64,000 nt of DNA from Phytophthora hibernalis. Lineage: Eukaryota; Oomycota; Peronosporomycetes; Peronosporales; Peronosporaceae. A program made the position numbers and the translations under genes. How positions within the stretch are numbered: the stretch's first letter is position 1; each line of letters opens with the position of its first letter. Shown here piece after piece: positions 22,228-31,764 of the stretch. The DNA lies in contig JAAKBF010000024.1 in the NCBI GenBank assembly GCA_012656075.1, positions 744,001 through 808,000 of the forward strand, written 5' to 3'. The notes beneath the pieces are model-generated. The model did no database searches and was not told the origin of the DNA. It saw nothing but the letters and a program-made list of their open reading frames with translations.

Positions 22228-23483
22228 TCAAAATTGTAGCAGATTTGAAGACATTACCAACTGTTCCCAGCGAGTGGCAATATGTCCAAACATAATAAAG
22301 TGGCCGAGTGCAGTACCCTCACTTTTCAAGCAAGCCAAACTATCAAAGCTGACGTCCACCAGTGCTTCATCAACCTCGATAAGTGGTAGCGAGTAACCCC
22401 CTTCCTCAGTGACCCAGCAGACATCGTCTTGGGACGTCGGGTCAGCATCGCGGCTTCGTGCATTGGCTGCAGAATCTCCGACAACGTAGTAAAACCTGAG
22501 AACTCGCTTGCCATCGTCCTGCAGTTGAATCTGTGATCGATGTACCAGGCACATGTATCGAAAGTTGTAACCTCCCGAGTAGCTGCGCACAATCACAGAT
22601 GAGTTGGCGTCGAGCTTCTGTGGGGTCTGGATGCTGATCTCTGCAGTAGTACCGAGATCCTTAGCCGTTGGCATAATACATGTGCCATCATCACGGTACA
22701 TTCCCTCAAGCAACGTATCGAAGGAGCGTTCGACGCGTTTACGGAATTGAGCGTGACCGACAACCCATTTTTACCTGGTTGTAGTGTCCCATGGTAGACA
22801 CTCCATCCAAGGAACGTACCGAAGCAAACCAAATCCTCAAAATCAGTAGTCACGTTGCTGTCATGAACGCGCAGAACTTTATCGAACTCGCGTCTGGAGA
22901 AGGGGTAGAAGAGATAAGGCGGCTTGCCATTAGTGAAGTGCACCCACCGACCAGCTTGTCCCTGAACCGGTTGCCATTCCGAATCGATGTAGCGTACAGT
23001 GACCTGTTTGCCACTTTCACGAGAGAAGTTTTCGACTGCGAGCTTGTTTATGGCACTTTGAATAACTTGTTTGTACTTGAGGTGCTGAGTGATTTCTTGT
23101 CGAAGTGTCGCACTCTCTTCTCGTAGATCTTCGCGCTCCAGGACAAGGCGTTGCAACTCTCGCTGGACTTGGGGGACCTCTTTACTGTCCGGACTGACGC
23201 CTGTGCGACGCAATTCGCCGATGCGATATTCCAGCTTTTTCTCGAGACGAAGAAGTTCCTGTTGCATGACCTTGTCCTGGATTGCCTTCCTTCCTCGGAA
23301 CTTCGCCATCCGTTTGCTGTGTAGCTCCATTTTGCGCTTGTTCTTGAGTTCCTCCGGCCATTTTCTCACCTCAGCGCGAGAAGGTGCACATAGGTCAAGT
23401 TCCAGGGCCGTCACATTATCGTCACTCCAATTGCAACTGCTAGACGTGCTAGGGATGTTATCGATGGAGACCGCCGTCGACAT
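22228..23483 (-). CDS. Coiled-coil/START-like protein (M96-type), one frameshift; duplicate of 13680-14944
   Basis: Start at 23483 (MSTAVSIDNIPSTSSSCNWS). Basic helix EELKNKRKMELHSKRMAKFR and coiled coil RELQRLVLEREDLREE match the 13.7-kb copy closely. START-like half: WVHFTNGKPPYLFYPFSRRE, FLGWSVYHGTLQPG, then at about 22768-22775 one base is missing (GGTAAAAATGGG against GGAACAAAACGGG) and the next frame continues as GMYRDDGTC, IVRSYSGGYNFRYMCLVHRS, YVVGDSAANARSRDADP, ATRWEQLVMSSNLLQF. Relative to the 13.7-kb copy a 9-base in-frame deletion removes Lys-Trp-Pro after DDGTC. It is divergently arranged with the gene at 24133. Confidence 0.78.
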
Positions 23484-24132
23484 TGGTGGTGTGAGGTTCT
23501 GACGGGATAACTCAAGACTTAGCAAAAGTACAAGTGCTGGACCTTAAAAAGACCCAGATACGAGACGCTCGTTCTAAATGTATGCTGATCCCAGCGTGCA
23601 GCATCGTATGGACGTCCTCAGCATCTCATCATCCAGTATGTCACACATGTCATACCGGACAAAAGACAACAGCCCCGCTGTTCGCATGTCATACGTATTA
23701 TACTATCTTACAGATCTTGACTAACAGTACGAGTATGATAGACACGAAAGTAGGGCCAAGCAGTTCTGCAAGCCGCCGACAATCAAAGAAAGTATGCATG
23801 CCACCCTATCGATAACACACATCTTAGCTAGTTTTACTGTGTGTTGGCTGTGGGTCACGTCACCCTTGACCAAAATTGAAAAAGCACCGTGTATTTCTAC
23901 AGCAGAACGATTGGGAAAAGGGGCAACCGACAAATATTTGTCGCCCTGGGGATAAGACAGCGAGAATCCAGCGAGACAGTATGGCGATGCCGGAAGTGTC
24001 TTGGAGCAATGGCACAATCAATACGTGCATATTTTACGCCGGGGGAGAGGGGGTAGCAAAGCACAGTCGTTATCCTACGCTGGCTACATGTACTTGGTCG
24101 CTGGTTATGTTATCCCCTCAATCATTGATTCA
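23484..24132. promoter_or_regulatory. Divergent intergenic region between two coiled-coil/START genes
   Basis: About 650 bp separates the minus gene (start 23483) from the plus gene (24133). It is the full version of the sequence that is partly duplicated at 14945-16005. TACATGTA occurs at 24085, about 50 bases before the plus-strand start. Shared promoter use is an inference from the arrangement. Confidence 0.4.
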
Positions 24133-25410
24133 ATGGTCCCCACTAAGTTACCGCACCACGCCAAACAATATCACCGCGGGGCTCTAACTGGGTGGAGCGT
24201 GGAAGTCAACGACACGGAGTTGCTAGGTCTTGATTCCGAACCAACTCTAGCCGAGGTCAGAAGGTGGCCCAAAGAGCTCAAGGAGAAACGCCGGGCCCTA
24301 CTGTACATCAAACGTTTGACCCGATGCCGCCACCGAAAAATGCAGCACACAAGGACATGGTGGAGGAGAAAACGCGTCTCGAACAGGAACTGACGATTCG
24401 TCTGGCCGAATTTCGCACCCGAGGTGTCTGTCATGGCACGGATCGTCAGTCGGCTCTCATTCGTGAGCTGCAGCGGTTTGTGCTCGAGCGGGAGGTGCTT
24501 CGGGAAGAAAGCGTATCGCTTCGACAAGCCATTGCGCGGTACGAGAAGTTCCAGACAGCTATTCAAAGCGCCAGTGATCGAGTCGGAAACACAACCGATA
24601 AAGACCGTACCAAAGAGCAGAGCGGGATGACGGTTCGCTTCAGAGAGTCTAAGTGGGAACTGGTACTGGTAGATGGTGACCTACGGGTGGACTTCCCAGG
24701 AGGAGAGATGCCGTTCTTCTATCACCCGTTCTCTCGCGAGGAGTTCGACGCGGCACTTCATCGTCAAGTGAGCAACTTGTCCGGAGATATCTCCGTTCTT
24801 CGGTACGCGGGCAAGTTTCTCGGCTGGGAGGTGTATCACGCACCTCTGCTCCTCCGACCGGGCAGCAACATCCTCCTTGGGTGGGCTCAATACAAAATCC
24901 GACTGCGTCGATCAATTGAAGCGGTCAAGGCTGCCATGGTGAGAGACGACGGAGCATTTGAATGGCCTATTGTAGCTACCTCAAGAAACCTCGGCTTCAC
25001 GGGAGACGTCAGCGTCCAGACTGTGCAGGAATTTAGCGAGGACGCGTGTGTGCTGTTGCGCAGCCATCCCGGAGAAATCAACCACCGCTACTTGGGTCTG
25101 GTAGAAAGAGTTAAGTGGAGTCAAGTTGACGGCAAGCGTGTGCTCAAGTACTCCTTTGTCATTGCAGATTCGGAGGCTAACGCCCGTAGTCGTGACGCTG
25201 AGCCCACGATAGCGTACAACATTCGCTGGATCAACGAAGGTGGCTCCTTTTGACTATCTCCGAAGTTGATGATGGAACAGTTGATGTCGTCTTCGACCAC
25301 TGGGGTGTTGTGAGAATGAGCAACGTGCGCAGAGCCACTTCGTCACCTTTGGGCACCTCGTTACACGCTGGGAACAGCTCGTAGCCCCCTCTAAACTTCT
25401 TACATTTTGA
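24133..25410 (+). CDS. Coiled-coil/START-like protein (M96-type), three single-base frameshifts
   Basis: Probable start at 24133 (MVPTKLPHHAKQY); the ATG is in frame with the conserved TELLGLDSEPTLAEVRRWPK. Basic helix EKRRALLYIKRLTRCRHRK, coiled coil RELQRFVLEREVLREESVSL, START-like half (WVHF-type segment DLRVDFPGGEMPFFYHPFSR, FLGWEVYHAPLL, VLLRSHPGEINHRYLGLVER, VIADSEANARSRDAEP). Frame is lost at the A run 24337-24341, the T run 25251-25254 (EGGSF then LTISEVDD) and near 25307-25309. Each is restored by adding one base to a mononucleotide run, and the last frame ends HLVTRWEQLVAPSKLLTF at 25410. Three run-length losses and no nonsense substitution in one gene argue for sequence error. Confidence 0.75.
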
Positions 25411-25707
25411 TAAACTGTTGCCTCAATACGAACACTTTCGCAATGAATTGCTTCATTCGAGTCGGACTCCATAGTGTCGGACTTGCCATCATTGATAAAG
25501 GTTTTACTGCTGTTGCTGGTGTGATTGAAGTATGGCATTTGCCGATATCGATGAGGTTAGACGCAAAAAGTGAGCAAAGTATAGATCTTTCCAAACGAAG
25601 CGTACAAGTAGCGTCCAGCTACTCCACGTTCAGATAGAGAACGAATGCATTTTATTGATATTGCTTCACCACACGTGTGCACTAAGGCAAACGTCTCGAG
25701 CCTAGCA

Positions 25708-27042
25708 TTATGTGGACAGCATGTTGAAAGGTACAACAATCTGCTCCCATCGAACGATCACCTGAGCCCACTGAGCCATCAGCAAATCCGCATGCGACTC
25801 GCTCTCGCATCCAGAACAATGCTCGTAAACGACGTCAATAGTGTTGTCATCGATCTCTGTAAGCGTGAAATACGCCCAACCTTGTGTGGCCCAGTTGACG
25901 TTTTGCTTCGCCACTTCTGCATCTCGGTTCATCTCGTTCGCCTCGGAGTCGGTGATCATCGTACTGAATGCCATTTTGCGTCTGCCATTGTGCAATTCCC
26001 ACTGCGCACCTCTAGCTAGGAAAAGGTAGCGGGTGTTCGTCGACCCAGCAATGTTGTGCACCAATACTCGGCACTCTGGACCCACCTCCTGGAGGACTTG
26101 GGACGATACCTTGTGACGATCACTTGAGCTCCAACCGGAAGGTGTAACGATCAGTGGGCGCAATTCGTCCTCTCGCAAAGCTGACACTTCAGCCGCCGTG
26201 TCAATGGAACAACGCACACGTTTGGTAAATCGCACACGCGACACCAAATTCAGCTCTGACGATACGTCTAACTCCCGATACACGTTCCACTCGAGGAACT
26301 TGCCTGCAAGAGATGTTTCTGGTAGATCAGTGGTAAATCCCGCGTTGAACGGGTTTGCTGTAGTTTCTACTTCTTTGGGTGACAGCGGATGGTAGTAAAA
26401 CGATGGTATCCCATTAGGGAAATGCACCCACCACCCTTGGTCTCCGTAACTCGCAAGCAGTGGCGAATCCGAAGTCTTCAATGCAGGTTGGACTGGATCC
26501 AGGAAAACTCGTTGCAAAGCCTTGTGACTTTCGACCACTTTGAGTAGCGCCATGTTCTGCTTCCGGATAGCCTCGGACTCCGCAACTAGCTCTTGAGTTC
26601 GCTTCAGGGTAGTGTACGCGCCCATTCCACCGTACATGGAGTTGAAGGAAACCTCCTTCCCCAACGCTTTCAAGAACCGCTTCATGACACGTTCGAGCAT
26701 GTGGTGTTCGCTTCGCAACCGATCGCCTTCCTCGTTCTTCCGCAGTCGGAACAGCACCATTTCGGCCCGATGCCTTTCACGCTTTTCACGCGTTGCCGCT
26801 TTCTTTTCAAGCGATTTTTGGTCGTCGCGTATCGTGACTTGCTGGATGTTGTCCCCGTTGCTGCTGGACTGCTCTTTTCGTTTACTTTGCGCTTGGTCTG
26901 CATCCTCAACTATTTCACTCTTCTGCTGTAGGGCGCGTGAGGCGAGTGGGTGGTTTCGGTCTGAGTCAAAGTGACGTGAGCTCGTTAATACGATTATGGA
27001 CGCTGAACGTTGGTGTCCACCAGCGGAGTTTGCGTGAGCCAT
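25708..27042 (-). CDS. Coiled-coil/START-like protein (M96-type), intact
   Basis: Open frame of about 444 codons from ATG 27042 (MAHANSAGGHQRSASIIVLT); the frame is also open upstream without an ATG. A charged linker rich in Gln, Lys and Asp precedes the basic region EKKAATREKRERHRAEMVLF, which has the spacing of a bZIP basic segment, and the coiled coil RLRSEHHMLERVMKRFLKAL. The START-like half contains WWVHFPNGIPSFYYHPLSPK, FLEWNVYRELDV, RVRFTKRVRCSIDTAAEV, LIVTPSGWSSSDRHKVSSQ, CRVLVHNIAGSTNTRYLFLA, MITDSEANEMNRDAE, LTEIDDNTIDVVYEHCSGCE. It is the only full coiled-coil/START copy here with no lesion, and its closest relatives in the window are the relic at 27737-28938 and the gene at 43743. 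Confidence 0.85.
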   Translation of the reverse strand: MAHANSAGGHQRSASIIVLTSSRHFDSDRNHPLASRALQQKSEIVEDADQAQSKRKEQSSSNGDNIQQVTIRDDQKSLEKKAATREKRERHRAEMVLFRLRKNEEGDRLRSEHHMLERVMKRFLKALGKEVSFNSMYGGMGAYTTLKRTQELVAESEAIRKQNMALLKVVESHKALQRVFLDPVQPALKTSDSPLLASYGDQGWWVHFPNGIPSFYYHPLSPKEVETTANPFNAGFTTDLPETSLAGKFLEWNVYRELDVSSELNLVSRVRFTKRVRCSIDTAAEVSALREDELRPLIVTPSGWSSSDRHKVSSQVLQEVGPECRVLVHNIAGSTNTRYLFLARGAQWELHNGRRKMAFSTMITDSEANEMNRDAEVAKQNVNWATQGWAYFTLTEIDDNTIDVVYEHCSGCESESHADLLMAQWAQVIVRWEQIVVPFNMLST

Positions 27043-27389
27043 GCAGACGGATTTCACGCGATCAGCCCATACCGCGCCGTTCAAATCACGTCATACGCTC
27101 ACGGCAAACTTGTGATGGGAGGCCGAAAATACCAAAGCGAGTTATAGTAGCTAATTCTATTCAAAATATATCTGCTTGAAAGGGATACATAATGTATTGT
27201 GCGGTCATGTGCTCCTTGTCTGGAGTACGAGCCAAGAACAAGTTATGGGGGCCACCGCTTGCTCCAACTTTACAGGATAAACCGAGTCCAGTACACGGCC
27301 TTTCTCGCGATTGCAGGTTTTGTATCCACTCGGCATTTCATTGAGTTTCAGCGTCGTGGTTTGATGTCCAAATCGATGATCATCTGACC

Positions 27390-27715
27390 GGTATTAATAA
27401 CATGTTCATATTCAGCTTGCGTCTTCCGTCAGGTTGCTCTCGAGGGCGAGTTGGCAGATTACGTTCCTCTTGTGGTTCTGGATGATCACTGCCAACACAT
27501 CCGTCGACCTTATGCGATTCTCCAGTTGGTTCTTCTTCTGCCCACAAACGTGCCGAAGTCTCGCTACGTCGCTGTCTCCTTTGCTCCGCTCCGTGCATTC
27601 ATGTATTTGCTTCGCCCAGTTGTTGTTGGCAACAACTTGTTGCAACTTGCTGAGACCGTCCGGAGAATTTTTTTGCTTCAGATCAAGAGAGCCATTTGCA
27701 ATGCACAGCATTCAT
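27390..27715 (-). pseudogene. Relic of a coiled-coil/START gene N-terminus
   Basis: Minus-strand reading contains VARLRHVCGQKKNQLE and, at its end, ICQLALESNLTED. These resemble MARLRVLKKQELAQI and the VCQLALESDALR motif of the copies at 29083-30322 and 60625-61841. The START-like half is absent. It is a short, decayed piece belonging to the other subtype than its neighbours. Confidence 0.45.
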
Positions 27716-27736
27716 AATGACTCACGCGATCACCCG

Positions 27737-28938
27737 CTATTCCATACCGTAGACAACATCAATGGTGTAGTCTTCTCCGTTCCTAATCCCCTTTAAATCC
27801 CATTGCTTTGTCTCAACTGAGCTGCTACGTTGGTTAACATCCGCGTCTGTAAACCAGTATGTTTTCATCCACTTGCCATCTCGCTCGGTCCACCGGGAGC
27901 GCTTAGCGAAGCAGATATATTGTCGAAGATTGACAGTCCCGTGGTTTTCGTACGATAAGTGCTGCAAGACAACGGTTCTGGCACCCCTCGCGTAACGCCA
28001 CCCAAGTCATTGGGGTTACCCACGAGTCTTGTCTTTCTTGCTCTTACCGGTAGCTTCTCAATCGAACAGTGCACGCGCTTGGTAAATTGCGCTCTCGGAA
28101 GGAGAAGTGATGCGTGATGCACATTAATTCTCCGGCTAAACGGACAGTCGGATGTCTGGATGACAACCCCGAGTCCAGAATGGCGTTGAGAGCTTTCCAT
28201 TTGAACGGATGCAAACGAAAGGAAGGACGGCCACCTGGAAAATATACAAGCAACCGGACTCCTCGTTATTATAGTATTGGCACTTGACTTGTCAGTACAT
28301 TTTGTTGGCAAGCTCGATTGGCTCGTGTCTTTGCTAAAACGAGGTCAAGTCGAAGTTGCATGTCTAGCGTGGAAAGGCAACTGCTTGGCAATGCCACGCA
28401 CGTTCCACTTCCGGGGTGCAGCGCTACTCCTGAAGTTCGACTCATTCCACAATTTCCACTCGACCGATTGTTCGCCAAGGAGGAGAACAACCTTATTGCG
28501 TTTGGACCTCCGTACTGTTTCCATGATAGATTCAAGCATGAGATCGCCTGAGATACTGGTAGCTGCGCTCACACTGCATTTCATGTGCATAACTTGCTCC
28601 TCAAGACGGCGATGTTCACTACGCATTCTGATTTTCCATTCTTCTGTGTTCTCGTCGTCGTCCGTGAAGTTCACGGTGAACGGGTTCATTAACGCGACGT
28701 CTATCTCAATATCGATACTTGGAACGCCACATACATCAGCAGATAACACAGCAGATAGCGTTCTGTCTAATGTTTTCGAGCAAAACGAACGAGTTAAAAC
28801 CTCGTCGTGGGCTACAGAGCACTTCCGGTAGGCGTGCGAGGCTCGAAAGGAACCTTTTCCATCTATCAGTGACGCTGCAGCCCGAGAAGAACGAGTTTTG
28901 CTTAGACGATATGGTTTTGACGATATGATCTGTTGCAA
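27737..28938 (-). pseudogene. Decayed coiled-coil/START-like gene
   Basis: Fragments appear in family order in different frames: RMRSEHRRLEEQVMHMKCSV (coiled coil, about 28600), VYFPGGRPSFRLHPFKWKAL (about 28240), VRLAGELM, RAQFTKRVHCSIEKLPV (about 28080), LRQYICFAKRSRWTERDGKW (about 27920) and TIDVVYGME (about 27745). These correspond to successive segments of the intact 25708-27042 protein. Frameshifts and an absent region between GNPNDLG and LSCST show genuine decay, unlike the single-base losses in the neighbours. Confidence 0.7.
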
Positions 28939-29082
28939 AAGCGGTCACTTGAGTTCACTCGCTTTCGCAAAACACGAAGACAATGACGCAGTTGAAAATC
29001 GAAATCAACTTGCGGAGTTGACAATGTACAATGCCGCTTGTATTTACGTAGTGGTGTCCACGCTTCTTATATCTACTGCTCT

Positions 29083-30322
29083 TCAGCATTCATTTTGGAG
29101 AAGCCTCGAAGAGGTGATTCCTTGCGACCAGCGGCAAGCAAACTCCACCCAACGCGTGAAGAAGTGACGTGCGTGAGTCTCGTTCTCGCATAGAGACCAA
29201 CTGTCACTCTTGACTTCGACAGACGTCTCGCTTAACTCTGTAAACTTCAATACTGCACCTCCATCACGGATCCAGTTGACGTCTGGCTGGGGGCCTTCAG
29301 CCACTCGATTACGGACGTTGCCCTCCGAATCGGCGAGAATAATGGTGAACGTGAGCGAACGCTTCCCATTCGCTTCCATCTTCATCTTGCGTTGAGCTAG
29401 TTGAAAGTACCGAGTATGAACTGGGCCGGGAATGTTGCAAACTATAACATGTTTGTCCCTGGCCAAAGACTGCAGCACTTGGATGCACACATTGGATCGG
29501 AGCCTTGGACTCCAGCCTGGTGGAGTTACTAAAAGTGGCCACTCTACCAGGTCCGCTGGAGTAATAACTTCATCAATCTGGTCAAGCGAGCAGCTCACCC
29601 GCGACGAGATCCTGGCACGACCGATAACAGCGCCATCTTCTCTTTGTGTGGGGAGCCTGGTGCACTGCCCAACCTAACAACTGCCCCGCGACTGGAATGG
29701 ATGGTGATCTGGCAGCGAACTCATCGTCAACATTTCTCATGACAGCGTCGTATTCTGCTCGTGAGAAGGGATGGAAGTGGAAAGAAGGCTCTCCGTTTGG
29801 AAACTTGACGCGCCACCCGTCGTCATGCTCGGAAGAGTTGGAGGCCCACGGCAACATCTTTCCAGCGGTATCAACATTGTGAGAACGATCGTCGTCTGCG
29901 GTTGTAAACATTTGCTGGCCGGAATCTTGCACCATGGACAGGAAGCGTTCGCATTGATGGAGCTTCCCAATTAACTCGACATTTTCTGTTCGAAGGGAGT
30001 CACCTTCGATGACGAGACTGTGGACTTCGTGGCGGAGCTGAGCTGCTGGAGCATCCTCTGTACTTATTCTACAGCTCAACGATTTTGAGTTGATTGTTGC
30101 GAGATATTTCTTCATTTGGGCTTCGAGGCGTTCTCGTTCGCTTCGTATCTGAGCCAGTTCTTGTTTCTTGAGGACTCGTAGTCGCGCCATATTTTCGCAA
30201 CGATGCTGGCGTCTCACCTCTGCCCTGGCCTGCTGGGTCCACTCTTTCGTAGTTGAACTCGCCCAAGCATGAAGCGTAACCCATTGTTTCTCTTCCTCGG
30301 ACCGTGGAGCATTGGTGACCAT
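29083..30322 (-). CDS. Coiled-coil/START-like protein (M96-type), one frameshift
   Basis: ATG 30322 (MVTNAPRSEEEKQWVTLHAW) matches the N-termini of the copies at 45861, 61841 and 63764, which also read W(A)xSTTxxW. Basic region QQARAEVRRQHRCENMARLR, coiled coil QIRSERERLEAQMKKYLATI and LVIEGDSLRTENVEL. START-like half: WRVKFPNGEPSFHFHPFSRA, LLGWAVHQAP, then the frame changes at about 29655-29665 by +1 or -2. The second frame holds RVSCSLDQIDEV, WPLLVTPPGWSPRLRSNVCI, HVIVCNIPGPVHTRYFQLAQ, IILADSEGNVRNRVAEGPQ, WSLCENETHARHFF, WSQGITSSRLLQNEC and ends at 29083. A 2-base loss keeps the family's residue count best. Confidence 0.78.
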
Positions 30323-30602
30323 GGTGTGAGTGAAGCAGGAAGTCAGTTTCGCGCTCTTGTCACGATGGAGAATGATGTGTTTGTCAGCCTGACACTCGGA
30401 TTTTGAGCACATGGCACCAGGAGTGTCACTGTTCACGTGGCCATCTCTTGCCTCGATAAGATTTTTTAATCAGGAGCTGCTACGTTAGTAACACCACTCA
30501 TCCACGCACTGACGCACTGATGACGCCAAAATCTGCTCGTTGCGACTTGATCGTCTCGGTTTCCTTGGGCAATCATTTGCACTTTGAAAGTCGTTTATTA
30601 AT

Positions 30603-30734
30603 AGGGCGAGGACGATGTAAAAAGGGATTTCTCCAGCAGAGACAAAAACAAGAAAGGGTAGGTGTTGTGGCTATTATCGCTTTTTCAGCCCACTATCGCT
30701 TTTGCAGACAGTCTTTTTACATCGACCTCGCCCT
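30603..30734. repeat. Inverted repeat with 22-bp arms
   Basis: Left arm 30603-30624 (AGGGCGAGGACGATGTAAAA...) and right arm 30713-30734 are reverse complements except for one position. The 88-base interior has no coding sense. Probably a small fold-back element. Confidence 0.75.
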
Positions 30735-30748
30735 TAACTATTACAGTG

Positions 30749-31151
30749 CTACCCTCGTTATGCGCACCAGGATAATCGAATACCCCGTCAAATCAGTTAA
30801 GAAATTATCGCAACTTTATAGCATATCGCTGCCTCTATATCTAATCCCTCTAAAATCACTTTGCTGAACCCACTGCGCATAACGAGGGATAGCACTGTAC
30901 CGGTAATATAATACACTGATTCAGCTTTCAGCAGGTTGAGCTCTGCATTACATGCTTTGTTCAGTTTTTCCTCCCCGTCAATCCCTGCTGGTGAGAGATA
31001 GGGCTCATCGAGATCCAGTACGGTGCTACCCCTCATCAAAGTGATTTTAGAGGGATTAGATAGAGAAGCAGCGATTTGCTTTAAAGTTGCGATGATTTCT
31101 AAACTGATTTGACGGGGTATTCGATTATCCTGGTGCGCATAACGAGGGTAG
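30749..31151. repeat. Fold-back repeat with arms of about 118 bp
   Basis: Arms 30749-30866 and 31033-31151 are near-complementary. The outer 48 bases are perfect (ACCCTCGTTATGCGCACCAG at the outer left end) and the inner parts have scattered mismatches. The interior repeats a short piece of the arm (ATAACGAGGGATAGCACTGT at 30884). It has no open frame and would fold into a long hairpin. A MITE or other fold-back element. Confidence 0.8.
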
Positions 31152-31216
31152 GCTACCCCTCGTGACGGGGTATTGGATTATCGAGGTGCGCATAACGAGG
31201 GTAGGCTACCCCTCGT
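31111..31216. repeat. Two tandem 53-bp units at the edge of the fold-back repeat
   Basis: 31111-31163 and 31164-31216 differ at about three positions. The first unit contains the outer end of the fold-back right arm, so the second is a duplicated end. Confidence 0.85.
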
Positions 31217-31394
31217 GCGAAGCGACAAGTTGTGGCTTCGCCAAGCAGATGGAATCAGTCACATTTCTTCGTCGCTAGGCTGCCAGTCGAATTCGATGTG
31301 AGTGGAGATCACATCACACCCCACGACTAAATGGACCACCTCACTCTGAGGCTCACAGGGTCGCAAAAGAATGACCAAACGCGGGTCTAACTTC

Positions 31395-31748
31395 AAAATT
31401 GGATTCACAGCATTATGGACAGTGTAGTGTTCGCACAAACACTACCGGTAACGTGTACTTAAGTACTGCTTTAAAATAACAAAAAATAATAACACTTACT
31501 GTTCGCAAACTGTATAAATACTGGCCATTCTTGCAGCTTGGATTACAACTCTCTTTTGATTGGCTAAAATTAAAATTGGATCCACAGCATTATGGATAGT
31601 GTAGTGTTCGCACAAACACCTACCGGTAACGTGTATTTAAGTACTGCTTTAAAATAACACAAAAATAACACTTACTTTTCGCAAACTGTATAAATACTGT
31701 CCATTCTTGCAACTCGGATTACAACTCTCTTTTGATTGGCTAAAATTA
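31395..31748. repeat. Two tandem units of about 177 bp
   Basis: Units 31395-31571 and 31572-31748 differ by a few substitutions and small gaps. Each contains TACCGGTA (31443, 31621) and a TATAAATACTG stretch. They lie directly beside the left end of the Tc1/mariner relic at 31765. No coding sense. Confidence 0.8.
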
Positions 31749-31764
31749 GCACTTGTCATTAATG

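Noticed and set aside
24133..25410. Programmed ribosomal frameshifting as the cause of the split frames
   Set aside because: Three separate shifts in one gene and different sites in paralogues, with no common slippery sequence, fit deletion or sequence error better.
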